DNA of 64,000 bases, from positions 1 through 64,000 of the forward strand of contig BPKO01000012.1 of assembly GCA_026005175.1 (NCBI GenBank), in the 5' to 3' direction. The notes under the pieces are model-generated. The model was given only the letters and a program-made list of their open reading frames with translations, was not told the DNA's origin and did no database searches. Below, piece by piece: positions 28,423-39,155 of the stretch. How positions within the stretch are numbered: position 1 is the stretch's first letter; each line of letters starts with the position of its first letter. Source of the DNA: Candidatus Tectimicrobiota bacterium (lineage in GTDB: Bacteria > Tectomicrobia > Entotheonellia > Entotheonellales > Entotheonellaceae). The position numbers and the translations under genes were made by a program.

Positions 28423-28552
28423 GGCGGCATCCTCTGCGTGGTGCTGGCGCTGCTGTGCGGGCTCGTTGTTCACAATGTACCTCGCTGGTGTACGTCCTGT
28501 CCAATCAATCGGCATTCCGGAGCACCGCTTTACGCCTGGCCAAGCAGCGGCG

Positions 28553-30236
28553 CTATCCGGTAACGGCAGCGTGCTGCCGCGGGGTGGTGGCGGGAGTAGG
28601 CAGCTCCTCGGGGTCGATGGGGAATTCGACCACCGCCGGCTTGCCGCAGGTTAGGGCTGCCTGCACTGCATCGCCGATCTGGTCTGGGTACTCGACGTAG
28701 TACCCTTGGGCTCCAAACAGCTCGGCCAGGCGGTCGAAGCGCGGATTGCCAAGGTCGGCGCCAATGTAGCGCCCTTGGTAGAAGTGCTTCTGGTAGGCCT
28801 TCTCCGAGCCCCAGCAGTGGTTGTTGAGCACCAAGGTGACAACGTGGATCTCGTGGCGCACCGCGGTTTCGAGCTCCTGCGCGTTCATGAGAAAGCCGCC
28901 GTCGCCGTGGATGGCCACTACCGGAGCCTGTGGCCGGCCCAGCTTGGCGCCCAAGGCGGCAGGGAAGGCAAACCCCAGCCCGCCGAGGTCGAGGGGGGTG
29001 AGGAAAGTGCGGGGTTGCGAGAAGTGCAGGCGGTCGTAGCCGTAGGCCGGGGCCGCCCCGGCGTCGAGGGCGACGATGGTCTGCGGGGGCAGCACCCGGC
29101 GCAGCTCGGCATAAATGCGCTGCGGTTTGAGCGGCACGGCGTTGAGCTGCGCTTCGGCCGCCAGGCGCGCTTGGCGCCGCTGGCGCAGCGCCTGCGTCAT
29201 TTCCTGCCAGGCTGCCGGCGCCGGAGACCCCGGATGGCGGTCAAGCTCGCACAGCAGGGCGCGCAGGGTTTCGTGCACGTCGGCCTGGATGCCGAGAGCT
29301 ACCGGATAAATGCGGCCAAGGTCGCGGCTGTCGAGGTCGACCTGGATAAGGGGCACCCCGGGCTGCAGGTAGCGGTGGTCATAAAACGTAGTAAAGTGCC
29401 CGAGCCGCGAGCCCAGGGCCAGCACCAAGTCGGCGTGGCGACACGCCTCGGCTGCTTCCGGAGCGCCGGCGCGGCCCAGCGGTCCCAGATACAGCGGGTG
29501 GGCGTTGGGCACCGCGTCGTTGCGGCCGTAAGCGGTGATCATGGGCAGGTGCAGGCGCTCGGCAAAGGCCACCAGGGCGTCGGTGGCTTCTGACCAAGTG
29601 ACCCCGCCACCGACAAGCAACAAAGGCCGCTGCGCTTCCCCCAGCAAGCGCAGGGCCTGGGTTACTGCCGCCGGTGGCGGCGGCACGGGGTGCTGCGGCC
29701 GGTACTGCGCCGGGGAGAGCGGCTCGACGTCGATCACCTGATCGGTAAGCACGTCGCGCGGGATGTCGAGAAAGACCGGTCCCTTGCGCCCGCTCATCGC
29801 CAGGCGCAAGGCGTGGCGCAGCATCTCGGGGAGGCGCTCGGGCTGGTGGACGCCCACCGACAGCTTGGTCACCGGTTTAAAGATGCTGACGAGGTCGAAC
29901 TCCTGGAAGGCGTCGCGGCCGTAGTGCTGGCGTAGCGGCCCGCCGGCAATCGCCACCACCGGCGAGTGCGCCACGTGGGCGGCAGCAATGCCAGTGAGCA
30001 GGTTCGTCGCTCCAGGACCACTCGTTACCAAACAAACCGAAGGGCCACCGGTGATGCGGGCCAGGCCATCGGCCATGAAGGCACCGCCCTGTTCGTGGCG
30101 CACGTTGATGTAGGTGAGGCTGCGGTCATCGTAGAGGGCATCAAGCACTTCGAGAAAGCTCGACCCCACAATGCCAAAGATGATACCGCACGCCTTCGGC
30201 TTTGAGCAGCTCCAGCACCGCCTGTCCCACACGCAT
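28553..30236 (-). CDS. Thiamine-diphosphate enzyme, acetolactate synthase-like (one apparent frameshift)
   Basis: 560-aa (corrected) ThDP enzyme with three domains. The catalytic Glu lies in NVRHEQGGAFMADGLARI, and the middle FAD/DHS-like domain spans about residues 195-330. The ThDP/Mg motif is AIHGDGGFLMNAQELETAV ending at LNN. These features fit the ALS/benzoylformate decarboxylase/oxalyl-CoA decarboxylase superfamily. No regulatory subunit or ilv genes are adjacent, so a catabolic role is likelier than valine synthesis. The start ATG 30236 encodes MRVGQAVLELLKAEGVRY, and the following IFGIVG is one base out; an extra base near 30178-30184 explains it. Confidence 0.88.
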
Positions 30237-30334
30237 CCGTGTCACCGGCTCCCTCCTCCGCACCGTCTGCTTTAACCAAGCCACAGCCTGTTCATTCTAG
30301 CCTGAGTGCTGCGAAAAGAAAACAGAAGGCGGCG

Positions 30335-31721
30335 TCAGGGGTCCTCGTGCGGCACTTCGGGGGCGGCCGTTTCCTGCTGTGACGCGTCCGGCGCGGCGGT
30401 TTCGCTGGCCGGGCGTTTTTCTACGCGCACGCGGGTGATACGCGGGCCGTCCACGTCGACCACGGTGAAGGTGTAGCCCTGTTCGCTCACCGTCTCTCCG
30501 CCCTGGGGAATGTGCCCCAGCCGCGCCAGCAGGAAGCCAGCCAGGGTGTGGTAATCGGGCGACTCTTCCAGCGGCAGCTGGTACTGCTCGCGCAAATCGC
30601 GCAGCGGTGCACTGCCCTGAATCACCAGGGCGCCGTCGGGCAGCACGGTCACCATGGCCGCTTCCTCGGGCTCACCCTTCGTCGCGAATTTCCCCGACCA
30701 GCTCCTCGAGAATATCTTCGATGGTCACCAGCCCGGCCACGCCGCCGTGCTCGTCGACGACGATGGCCATGTTGAGGCGACGCTGCTGGAGCATGCGCAG
30801 CAGCCGGCTGAGCTGGACCGTCTCCGGCACAAACAGCGGGGGATGCAGCAAGCTCCGCACTTCCCAGGGTTTCCCTTCGCCCAGCACGCGCAGCACGTCT
30901 TTGAAGTAGAGGACGCCAACGATGTGGTCGAGGTCGCCGCTGTAGACCGGCACGCGCGAGTGACCGATTTCGCTCATCTTGCGCACCACTTCTTCGGGGG
31001 GCGTATTGACCTCCAGGGCCTGAATGCGCACTCGTGGCACCATGATTTCGCGCACCGCGGTGTCGGCAAACTCAAAGACTCCCTCGATGAGCTCGTGCTC
31101 TACTTCCTCGAAAATGCCGCGTTCGGCCCCCTCGCGCACCATGGTGGTGACCGCTTCTTCGGTAATCGCCGTGATCGACACCGACTCCGGCGGACGCCGT
31201 TGTCCCAGGAGCCACAGCACCAGGGTCAAGGACGCATCGAGGAGCGCCTGCACTGGGCCAAAGAGCCGGCGCAAGCCCATGAGTAGCCGGGCTGTGCCGC
31301 AAAGAATGCGCTCCGGATGCTGCAAGGCAAACGCCTTGGGCACCAGCTGCCCGGCAATCAGGGTCACGTAAGCCAGCACGGCAATGGCCACGGCCAGGGC
31401 AAAATTGAACGCCCAGGCCGCAGGCAGGGAAAGGTGGGCCATCGTCCAAGGCGTCAGGAAGCGAACGGCCACCGCCCCCGCCAGTACAGCGGCAAAGACG
31501 CTCAGAAAGGTCGTCGCCATGCGTACCGTCGCCAGGTAGGGCTCTGGCGCCTCGCGGATCCGCAGTGCCGCCGCTGCTCCCGCCCTGCCGGCGTTTTCCC
31601 ATTCCCGCAGGCGGCCTTTCTGCGCCGACAGCAGCGCCACCTCAATGGCTTCGAAGCCTCCCGAAAGGACCACCGCCACGGCGATGAGGACCACTTCTTC
31701 CCAGAGAGGGTCGGCTTCCAT
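30335..31721 (-). CDS. CorC/HlyC-type CNNM transporter with CBS pair (one apparent frameshift)
   Basis: Membrane protein of the CNNM/CorC family (magnesium or cobalt efflux, tetracycline-resistance-like relatives). It has a four-helix DUF21 domain (about residues 5-190) with the family GGFEAIEVALLSAQKGRL start, two CBS domains (VREIMVPRVRIQALEVN; VVDEHGGVAGLVTIEDILEE) and a C-terminal CorC_HlyC domain (LPLEESPDYHTLAGFLL; LGHIPQGGE). That last domain is in another frame after EIRDEG; one G too many near 30676-30680 explains it. Corrected length 461 aa. ATG 31721 has GAGGAGAG upstream. Confidence 0.89.
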
Positions 31722-31888
31722 GGTGGTATCTCTCCTCACACCACGACCAGCCTGCCGGGTCGTACCAGGTCTGCCTGAGTTGTAGCGTGTCGGGGTAGCG
31801 AAGGCAAGAGCGAAAACCGCCGGCCTCGCGCTTGCGCTGGCAGCCGGGTTTTGCTACTTTCGCGGCACCACGCACGAGGAGAAACGCG

Positions 31889-33307
31889 ATGGATGACTTG
31901 ACGCTCTGCTACACCCCAGCCACGCAGCTGGCGGCGATGCTGCGCCGCCGTGTTGTCTCTCCGGTAGAGGTGGTCGAGGCCTGCCTGCGCCGCATCGCGC
32001 AGCTCAACCCGCGGCTGCTGGCATACGTCACCGTGGCGGAAGAACAGGCGCGGGCTGCCGCCAGAGCAGCCGAACAGGCTTTCCTGCAGGGCAAGCCGCT
32101 GGGGCCTCTGCACGGCATCCCGGTTTCCGTCAAGGATCTGGTCCCCACCGCTGGCATACGCACCACCTTTGGCTCGAAGATCTATGAGCACTTCATCCCC
32201 GAAGAAGACGGGCTCATCGTGCAGCGCCTCAAAGCGGCTGGCGCCATCATTTTGGGCAAAACCAACACCCCCGAGTTTGGCGCCGGTGCCAATACCTACA
32301 ACGCCGTTTGCGGCGCCACCCGCAACCCCTGGAACCCGGCGCTCACCTGTGGTGGCTCCAGTGGGGGCGCCGCGGTGGCCCTGGCCACGGGAATGGGACC
32401 GCTGGCCACCGGCAGCGACCTGGGGGGCTCGCTGCGCATTCCCGCCAGCTTCTGCGGCGTGGTGGGCTTCCGCACCACCCCCGGTCTGGTGCCCGTCTAC
32501 CCGAGTGTGCTGGGCTGGGACACGCTGTCGGTGCAGGGTCCTATGGCGCGCACCGTGGCCGACACAGCGCTGATGCTGTCGGTGATTGCCGGCGAGGACG
32601 AGCGCGTGCCCATTTCCTACCCGGTCGACACCCGCGCTTTCCTGCGCGCCGTACAGCGGCCACAGGTGGCCGGCCTGCGGGTGGCCTGGACGCCCGACCT
32701 GGGCGGCCTGCTGCCGGTCGCGGCGGAGGTCAAGGCGGCGGTGGAAGCTGCGGTACGCGTCTTTGCCGACCTGGGCGCCGTGGTCTGCGAGGCCACCCCG
32801 GACTTCAGCGGCGTCCAGGAGATCATCCACGTCACCCGCGCTGCCGGCATGATTACCCGCCACGGCGACAAGCTGCCGCAGTGGCGCGAGGTGATGAACC
32901 CCAACCTGGTGTGGAACATCGAGCAGGGCGCCAAGCTGTCGGCACGCGACTGGGGACTGGCAGAGCAGCGCCGCACCGAGCTGTGGCTGCGGGTGCAGGC
33001 CTTTTTCCGTCACTATGACCTGCTGCTCACCCCCACGGTGGCCATCCTTCCCTTCCCCGTCGAGGAGAGCTACCCCCAAGCGATAGCCGGCCACCGCGTG
33101 GCCTCGTACATCGACTGGTTTCTTTTCACCTACGCCATCACCCTGACGGGCCTGCCGGCGATCTCCGTGCCTTGTGGCTGGACGGCCGCCGGCTTGCCGG
33201 TAGGCTTGCAGATCGTGGGCCGCCGCCGCGCCGAAACCACGGTGCTGCGCGCCGCCGCCGCCTTTGAAGAGGCGGCGCCGTGGGCCGAGCGCCGGCCGCC
33301 GCTGTGA
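31889..33307 (+). CDS. Amidase (amidase signature family)
   Basis: 472-aa amidase-signature hydrolase. The Ser-cisSer-Lys triad is complete: Lys82 in SVKDLV, Ser157 in GGSSGG and Ser181 in GSDLGGSLR. It resembles GatA in fold, but it lies alone with no GatB/GatC, so it is more likely a catabolic amidase. ATG 31889 follows GAGGAGAAACGCG. Divergent from the CorC-type gene (167 bp apart). Confidence 0.92.
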   Translation: MDDLTLCYTPATQLAAMLRRRVVSPVEVVEACLRRIAQLNPRLLAYVTVAEEQARAAARAAEQAFLQGKPLGPLHGIPVSVKDLVPTAGIRTTFGSKIYEHFIPEEDGLIVQRLKAAGAIILGKTNTPEFGAGANTYNAVCGATRNPWNPALTCGGSSGGAAVALATGMGPLATGSDLGGSLRIPASFCGVVGFRTTPGLVPVYPSVLGWDTLSVQGPMARTVADTALMLSVIAGEDERVPISYPVDTRAFLRAVQRPQVAGLRVAWTPDLGGLLPVAAEVKAAVEAAVRVFADLGAVVCEATPDFSGVQEIIHVTRAAGMITRHGDKLPQWREVMNPNLVWNIEQGAKLSARDWGLAEQRRTELWLRVQAFFRHYDLLLTPTVAILPFPVEESYPQAIAGHRVASYIDWFLFTYAITLTGLPAISVPCGWTAAGLPVGLQIVGRRRAETTVLRAAAAFEEAAPWAERRPPL

Positions 33308-33312
33308 GCGCC

Positions 33313-33993
33313 TCACGCGTTATTTTCCTCTGGTGGCAGGCGATCGACGTAGAGGGTGAGGCGCTCGACGGCAAGGACTTCCACCCGCTCTCCGGCGGCA
33401 ATAGGCTCGCCACTCAGCGACACGGCATTCCACAGGGCTCCTTGCAGCGAGACCTTGCCGGCCGGCAGGAGTGGCTCCACCACCCTGCCCTCCTGGTAGA
33501 GCAGCCCTTCCGCCCCTGACCAGGCCTCGCTGCGGTACTGGTAGTAGAGAGGACCGTGGCGCTTTTCGTACCCGATCACGCAGCCGGCCAGCACGCCCAT
33601 GGCCGCCAAGCCAAAGCTCGCGGCGGCAATTGCCCCCCAAGAGGCCGCGCGCAGTGCCAGCAGCAGGCCAGCGGCCCCGAGGCCGCCCAGCGGCAAAAGC
33701 AGCAAGGGATTGTAGGCCACGGCGGCAAGCAGCCCCTCGCCCCAGGTGAGGGCGTGCACGAAGATCTTGTTGCGCTCAAAGCGCCGATTTCGGCGGGCAA
33801 TGCGGCGCCGCAGGGCCCACCAGCGGCCGACACCGTAAAGCGCCCCGCTGCTCAGCCCCAGGAAGAGGGCATCGGGGTGGGTTTCCAGGTGGGCGCGCAG
33901 CAGCCACAGCCCGCCAGCGCACAGCAGCAGCAGGGCCAGGACGTTGCGCCGCACCCGCACCTGCCGCACCATGGCCGCCAGGGCCTTTGTCAC
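33313..33993 (-). CDS. NfeD-like membrane protein
   Basis: 226 aa with several hydrophobic helices (about residues 15-45, 85-140) and a C-terminal OB-fold of the NfeD type ([17 protein letters not shown], then [12 protein letters not shown] and LYVDRLP). NfeD proteins normally pair with a stomatin/flotillin or carry a ClpP-like protease; neither is adjacent. GTG 33993 overlaps the SDR stop (GTGA), so translation is coupled. The N-terminal half could not be assigned to a family. Confidence 0.7.
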   Translation of the reverse strand: MTKALAAMVRQVRVRRNVLALLLLCAGGLWLLRAHLETHPDALFLGLSSGALYGVGRWWALRRRIARRNRRFERNKIFVHALTWGEGLLAAVAYNPLLLLPLGGLGAAGLLLALRAASWGAIAAASFGLAAMGVLAGCVIGYEKRHGPLYYQYRSEAWSGAEGLLYQEGRVVEPLLPAGKVSLQGALWNAVSLSGEPIAAGERVEVLAVERLTLYVDRLPPEENNA

Positions 33994-34748
33994 CTCCGGA
34001 TGCCGGCCACCGCAAAGCCCCCGTCGACGACGAGCACCTGGCCGGTGATATAGTCGCTGGCCGGCAAGCACAGAAAGGCAATAGCATGGGCGATGTCGTG
34101 CGGTTGGCCCAGGCGCGGCACCGGCGTGAGGCGCTCGTAGCCCTCGCGGTCGGCGGGTGTCCAAGCGGCACGCGTCAGCTCCGTTTCCACCGCACCCGGA
34201 GCCACGGCGTTGACGCGGATGCCGTAAGGGGCCAGCTCTACGGCCAGCACGCGCGTGAGGGCAATGAGGCCGCCTTTGGCCGCCCCGTAAGCGGCGCGGC
34301 CCACCGAACCGACCAGGGCGGAAACCGAGCTGACGTTGACGATACGGCCGTAGCGGCGGGTCACCATGTGGCGCGCCGCTGCCTGGGTACAGAAAAAGGT
34401 GCCGTAAAGGTGGACTTTGAGGGTGCGGTCCCACACCTCGGGGGTCGTCTCCAGCAGCGGCGTCAGCGCCGCCGTGCCGGCGTTGTTCACCAGGATATCG
34501 ATGCGGCCAAAGGTCTCCATAGTGCGCTGCACCATGGCTTCCACCTGCGCTGGCTCGGCCACGTCGGTGGGGACGGCCAGGGCACGCTGTCCCAGGGCTA
34601 CGAGCTCTGCGGCGGCGTCCTGCGCCCCGGCGGCGTTGACGTCGGCGATGACCACGGCGGCACCTTCCTGGGCCAGCCGCCGCGCGGTGGCCCGCCCGAT
34701 GCCGCGGGCCCCGCCGGTGACGATGGCCACTTGCTCGGCAAGCAACAT
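33990..34748 (-). CDS. Short-chain dehydrogenase/reductase
   Basis: 252-aa classical SDR. Cofactor motif [12 protein letters not shown], Asp in VIADVNAAG (NAD preference), NNAGTAAL, catalytic Ser in [10 protein letters not shown], Tyr/Lys in AAYGAAKGG. Substrate unknown. It follows the tldE-like gene by 10 bp and overlaps the NfeD-like gene, so these four genes (tldD, tldE, SDR, nfeD-like) probably share a transcript. Confidence 0.93.
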   Translation of the reverse strand: MLLAEQVAIVTGGARGIGRATARRLAQEGAAVVIADVNAAGAQDAAAELVALGQRALAVPTDVAEPAQVEAMVQRTMETFGRIDILVNNAGTAALTPLLETTPEVWDRTLKVHLYGTFFCTQAAARHMVTRRYGRIVNVSSVSALVGSVGRAAYGAAKGGLIALTRVLAVELAPYGIRVNAVAPGAVETELTRAAWTPADREGYERLTPVPRLGQPHDIAHAIAFLCLPASDYITGQVLVVDGGFAVAGIRR

Positions 34749-34758
34749 GGCACTTCCC

Positions 34759-36081
34759 CTACAGGGTAAACGTAAACGCGTCCACCAGGGCACCCGGCAC
34801 CCGACCGCTTTTTGTCGAGCGCTGGTGGTAGGTGGTGGGGTCGAGGATAAAGTCGCGCTCCGCCGTCAGCCCCAGCAAGTGGGTGCCAAACATGCGGTAA
34901 AGCGACTCGTCAAAGCGCATGACGTTGAGCGGCGCCTGCAAGACGCCGTTTTCGACCCAGAAGGTGGCAAAGCGCGTCAGGCCGGTGATGCGACAAGCCG
35001 CGCGGTCGGAGTAGTTGAGATACCAGACGTTGCCGATGTACACGCCGGTGTCCAGCCGTTGCAGAATTTCGGCCCGGGGGAGGTCGCCGGCGGCCATGTC
35101 GATCGATTCCGGCGCTTCCCAGGCCGAAGCGCCGTTGGTGGGAACACCATACTCCTGCGCCGAGCGCGGCGACACCAGACAGTGGCGAAAGGCGCCGGCC
35201 TCGATGAGGGTGACGCGGTCGGGCTTGAGAAAGCCGGCTTCCTGGAAGTTGGGGGCCACGCCGTCACGGGTGTTTTCTACCAGGGTCACCGCCGGGTGCA
35301 GGCGCACGCCCTCTTCGACCATCTTGAGCAGGGTTGTCTGCTTGGTGCGGTGGTCTTTGAGGCCAAAGCCGCCCCAGGCAAGCAAGTCGAGGATCTCGTA
35401 CACCGCGGCCGGGGCCAGGTAGACGCGGTAGCGCCCCGGGGGGATGGTGCGCGGGGGGCGGCGCAGCAGCTCGAGCTGCGCTGCTGCCTCGGCCACTTTG
35501 GCGGCAAACGCCTCGCGATCCCAGACAAAGCCGGCATAGGTGGCTTTCACCGCCTTGTCACCCTGCACGTAAAAGCTCCAGTCGCAGTTGAAGCTGTAGC
35601 TGGAGAACCAGTTACGCTGCCCCAGGGAGTTGGCAAAGCCGGCATAAATGCCGCCGGCGGCGTAGAGGCCCACCAGGTCGCGGCCCTTGCCGGCCTCCAA
35701 GAGGGCGGCGGTGGCCTCCTCACTGGGAGGCAGGCGATTTTCCCCATGATGCTCCGTGGAGTGCACTTCGGTGGCGTACAAGAGATAGGGATCCTCGGGC
35801 ACGTGCGGCAGCCGGTCGCGCAGGGTAGCCAGCAGCGCCGTGACGCGGTCGCGGTCGAGGGCGAGGTCGCCGCTCAGCGCCACCTCGGCCGCGGCGTGGC
35901 GCCGGCCTTGGATGAGGTCGAGGGTGAGGTAGCGCTGCACCACCGAGCCTGGCTGGCGCACGGCGCTGCGGTTGAAGCGCACGAAGTCCGACGTCTCACC
36001 GCGGAAGGTGCACGTGAAGACTTCCTCGCCGCGCAGCTGCGCGCTAAGGACCTCCACCAAGGCGTAAAACGCCTCCTGCAT
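34759..36081 (-). CDS. tldE: TldE/PmbA-like subunit of the TldD/E metalloprotease
   Basis: 440-aa PmbA/TldE-type protein lacking the zinc motif of TldD. Family-typical parts are [13 protein letters not shown] near the start, [10 protein letters not shown], and the C-terminal [14 protein letters not shown] with GLTAERDF. With TldD it forms a heterodimeric protease that trims unfolded or modified peptides. It starts 3 bp after the tldD stop, in the usual order D then E. No modified-peptide biosynthesis genes are near, so the substrate is open. Confidence 0.88.
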   Translation of the reverse strand: MQEAFYALVEVLSAQLRGEEVFTCTFRGETSDFVRFNRSAVRQPGSVVQRYLTLDLIQGRRHAAAEVALSGDLALDRDRVTALLATLRDRLPHVPEDPYLLYATEVHSTEHHGENRLPPSEEATAALLEAGKGRDLVGLYAAGGIYAGFANSLGQRNWFSSYSFNCDWSFYVQGDKAVKATYAGFVWDREAFAAKVAEAAAQLELLRRPPRTIPPGRYRVYLAPAAVYEILDLLAWGGFGLKDHRTKQTTLLKMVEEGVRLHPAVTLVENTRDGVAPNFQEAGFLKPDRVTLIEAGAFRHCLVSPRSAQEYGVPTNGASAWEAPESIDMAAGDLPRAEILQRLDTGVYIGNVWYLNYSDRAACRITGLTRFATFWVENGVLQAPLNVMRFDESLYRMFGTHLLGLTAERDFILDPTTYHQRSTKSGRVPGALVDAFTFTL

Positions 36082-36084
36082 GGG

Positions 36085-37518
36085 CTACTCTCCTCCAAAG
36101 ACCTCGACGTTGGCGAACAGGCAGGCCGGCGCGGCGTGGCCAACGCGGATCACCTGGTTGGGTTCGCCCTTGCCGCAGTTGGGGGTACCCAGCACGGCAA
36201 ACGTGCTGCGGTTGCCGACCATCTTCAGGCTGCGCCAGAAGGTGGCCGAGATGCCGCGGTAATTGGGCTTTTTGACCACTGTGGTGAGGCGGCCGTCTTC
36301 GATGAGCTGCCCCCATTCGCAGCCAAACTGGAACTTGTTGCGCGAGTCGTCGATAGACCACGAGCAGTTGGTTTGCATGTAAATGCCCCGCTCCACCGCG
36401 GCGATCATTTCCTCCAGGGTGGCGCTGCCCGGCTCCAGGTTGAGGTTGGCCATGCGATCGATGGGCGGGCGGTTCCAGCTGCAGGCGCGGGCCGTGGCCA
36501 CCCCCGGGATGTCGGCGCGCACTTGCGAGGTGAGGCCGCCCAGGGCGCGCAAGAGGATGCCGTCTTTGATCAGGTACTCGCGCCGCGCCGGCTGTCCCTC
36601 GTCATCAAAGGCGTAGCTGGCAAACTCCTCGGGCCGCGTGGGGTCGAACGTGACGTTGAGCAGTTCTGAGCCGTAGCGGTAGTGGCCGAACATGTCAGGG
36701 GTGACGAAGCTGGTGCCGGCGTAGTTGCGTTCGTCCCCCAGGATGCGGTCGAGCTCCAGGGGGTGGCCGATCGACTCGTGGATCTGCAGGATCATCTGGT
36801 CAGGAGCCAGCAGCAGGTCCATGACCCCCGTAGGGCAGTTGGGCGCCATGAGGAGCTGCAGGGCCTCTTCGGCGATGCGCGGCGCAGCATGGCGAAAGCC
36901 GACCTGGTCGAGCACTTCCAGGCCCCCTTGCCGGCAGACGCCGCGGCCGCCAAAGGTGCGTGTCTGGGTTTCGGCGCCGGCGTTGGCAGTGGCGCTCAGC
37001 ATGGGCACCAGGTAGGAAAAGCGCTGCTGCACGTGCCCGCCGTCGGCGGTGAGGTAGAGCGAGTCGACTTCCGTGTACCACAAGGACGCTTCCCAGTCGA
37101 CGATGCGAGGGTCGGTCTTCAGGCGGGCGCACTCCTGGCGCAGGAGATCGAGCTTCTCGGCCAGCGGCACCGTTTGCCAGGGGATCTGCACCGGGGTGGC
37201 ATAGCTGCCCTGCGGGGCGCCGTACACCACTTTGGAAAAATCCATCACCGCGCGTCCGGCGCTGTGGCGAGCCCAGGCCAGCGCCCGCTCGGCCGCGCGC
37301 CGCAAGCCACCGGCAGTAAGATCGCTGGTGGCGGCATAGCCCAAGCCGCCACCGTGGCAAATGGTGATCATCGCCCCCAGGTCTTCGGAACTGACAACCG
37401 GCTGCACGACGTTTTGGCGCACGCTGAGCATCTCAGAGCGCTGGTGCACCAGGCGCAAGGAGCAGAAGTCCACTGCTGGCGCCACGTCGCGGAAGCGGGC
37501 GGCAACTTCGGCGTGCAT
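36085..37518 (-). CDS. tldD: TldD-like metalloprotease subunit
   Basis: 477-aa catalytic subunit. The HExxxH zinc motif is HESIGH at residues 247-252, with the third ligand expected in the later Cys/His-containing IPGVATARACSWNRP region. GGGLGYAATSDLT and ADGGHVQQRF are other family segments. In known systems TldD/E cleaves leader-containing or unstructured peptides inside a narrow cavity. First gene of the run tldD-tldE-SDR-nfeD-like. Confidence 0.9.
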   Translation of the reverse strand: MHAEVAARFRDVAPAVDFCSLRLVHQRSEMLSVRQNVVQPVVSSEDLGAMITICHGGGLGYAATSDLTAGGLRRAAERALAWARHSAGRAVMDFSKVVYGAPQGSYATPVQIPWQTVPLAEKLDLLRQECARLKTDPRIVDWEASLWYTEVDSLYLTADGGHVQQRFSYLVPMLSATANAGAETQTRTFGGRGVCRQGGLEVLDQVGFRHAAPRIAEEALQLLMAPNCPTGVMDLLLAPDQMILQIHESIGHPLELDRILGDERNYAGTSFVTPDMFGHYRYGSELLNVTFDPTRPEEFASYAFDDEGQPARREYLIKDGILLRALGGLTSQVRADIPGVATARACSWNRPPIDRMANLNLEPGSATLEEMIAAVERGIYMQTNCSWSIDDSRNKFQFGCEWGQLIEDGRLTTVVKKPNYRGISATFWRSLKMVGNRSTFAVLGTPNCGKGEPNQVIRVGHAAPACLFANVEVFGGE

Positions 37519-37592
37519 AGGCCCTCCTTGCTAGCGCGTAAAAACCTGTGATAGCCTCCTACCAGACCGTAACGCGATAGGGACATTGTAGC

Positions 37593-39155
37593 ATGCAGGC
37601 CCCTCCCCAAGCAGCCGTTGCCTCACCGCCGGAACCCCCGCGGCCCTCTTCGGCCTACCGGGGATGGGCCATGACCTCGATCGTGCTCGGGGGGTACATC
37701 AGCGTCCTCAACAACCACGTCATCAACGTCGTCATCCCCAAGATGATGAGCGGCCTGGGCACCGACGTGGTCACCATCCGCTGGGTAGTGACCACGTACA
37801 TGCTGGCCAACGCCGTGGTCATCCCCCTGGTGGGGTGGCTGGCGCGGCGGCTTGGGGCACGCGAGGTGTATATCCTGGGGCTGCTGCTGTTTACCAGCAG
37901 CGCCGTAGTGTGTGGTATGGCTGGCAGCGTCGCCGTGCTCGTCGTCTTTCGCGCCCTCCAGGGCATCGGCGGGGGACTGATCATGCCGGTGACCATGCTG
38001 CTCATGCTCGACCTCTACCCGCCCGAGAAGCGCGGCCTGGGCACTGCCATCTGGGGCATGGGGGCGTCGTGCGGCTCGCTCACCGGCATTCCCCTGGGCG
38101 GCTTTCTCGCCGAGCACCTGAGCTGGCGCGCTGCCTTCTACGCCAACTTGCCTCCCGGTCTGGTGGCCCTGCTCATCGCCGTCTTTGTCATGCACCCCTC
38201 ACCGCGGGAGCGCCACGTCCCCTTTGACTGGTGGGGGTTTCTCACCCTGGGTACGGCGCTGGTGGCGCTGCTGCTGGCGGTGAGCAACGGCCAGCGCCAG
38301 GGCTGGGACGCCTCACCGATCGTGGCCCTCTTTCTGCTTTGCGGGGCGGCGTTTGTCGCCTTTTTGCTTATTGAGCCACGTGTGGCCACGCCGCTCGTCG
38401 ACCTTGGCACCTTTCGCAGCCCGCAGTACGCCATGGCCATTGTCTTGTCGCTTATTGCCGGGGCCATGTTTTCCGGCGGCCCGTTTCTCGTCTCCCTGTT
38501 TTTGCAGCGCCTCTACGACTTCTCCGTGCAGCAGGCAGCGCTCATCATGTTTCCCAGCTCCGCCTTCCTGGTGCTCTGCACCCCGGTGGCCGGCTGGCTC
38601 AGCGACCGTCTCGATGCCCGCCTGCTGATGGTCGTCGGCTACCTGAGCTATGCCACTTTTGCCGCTATCATGACCTTTGCCGACTTGCGCTTTTCGGCGT
38701 TGGCCATTTTGATTCTCTACTTCGGGCGCGGCATTGGCCTGGGGCTGTCTTACCCGGTGATTTACCCCATTGGCATCAGCGGCTTGCCTGCCGCTCGCGG
38801 CAAAGCAGCCACCACCCTTCTCAACCTGTGCATCACCCTGGGCGGCGCCCTATCGGTCTCCATCCTCGGAGCGCTGCTAGAGCAGCGCCAGCTCATCCGC
38901 CAAGCGCTGCTGGCGGAAACGCAGCACCTGGCGGCGCTGGGCACGCAGCGTGCCCTGGCTGCCCTGCAGGCCCTGGCCGTCCAGCTCGGCGGGGCGCTTC
39001 CGCCAGCCCTGCACGCCCGCGTGCTGCTGGCGCGCCTGATCGACCGCGAAGCGCTGCTGCTGGCTTTTAACGACTGCTTTGGCTTCTTCGTCGTCATCTG
39101 CCTGGGCGCGGCGGGACTGAGCCTCTTTTTCCGCCGCGCCCGGCCGCCGGCTTAA
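37593..39155 (+). CDS. MFS multidrug efflux transporter, DHA2 (EmrB/QacA) family
   Basis: 520-aa inner-membrane protein with about 14 helices. DHA2 features: a VINVVIPKM start in helix 1, WVVTTYMLANAVVIPLVGWLA, motif A-like GWLARRLGAREVYI, and motif C-like GIGGGLIMPVTMLLMLDLYP with GAS(C)GSLTGIPLGGFLAE. Likely proton-driven export of hydrophobic drugs. No membrane-fusion partner adjacent. Divergent from tldD; the stop overlaps the convergent VOC gene. Confidence 0.92.
   Translation: MQAPPQAAVASPPEPPRPSSAYRGWAMTSIVLGGYISVLNNHVINVVIPKMMSGLGTDVVTIRWVVTTYMLANAVVIPLVGWLARRLGAREVYILGLLLFTSSAVVCGMAGSVAVLVVFRALQGIGGGLIMPVTMLLMLDLYPPEKRGLGTAIWGMGASCGSLTGIPLGGFLAEHLSWRAAFYANLPPGLVALLIAVFVMHPSPRERHVPFDWWGFLTLGTALVALLLAVSNGQRQGWDASPIVALFLLCGAAFVAFLLIEPRVATPLVDLGTFRSPQYAMAIVLSLIAGAMFSGGPFLVSLFLQRLYDFSVQQAALIMFPSSAFLVLCTPVAGWLSDRLDARLLMVVGYLSYATFAAIMTFADLRFSALAILILYFGRGIGLGLSYPVIYPIGISGLPAARGKAATTLLNLCITLGGALSVSILGALLEQRQLIRQALLAETQHLAALGTQRALAALQALAVQLGGALPPALHARVLLARLIDREALLLAFNDCFGFFVVICLGAAGLSLFFRRARPPA

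Noticed and set aside
31736-33316. Minus-strand open frame of 526 codons
   Set aside because: Opposite the amidase gene with its complete catalytic triad; no domain recognisable.
34417-36669. Long plus-strand open frame (750 codons)
   Set aside because: Antisense to the tldE/tldD and SDR genes, which have clear motifs. High GC makes long shadow frames; no ribosome site and biased composition (Ala, Gly, His, Val).
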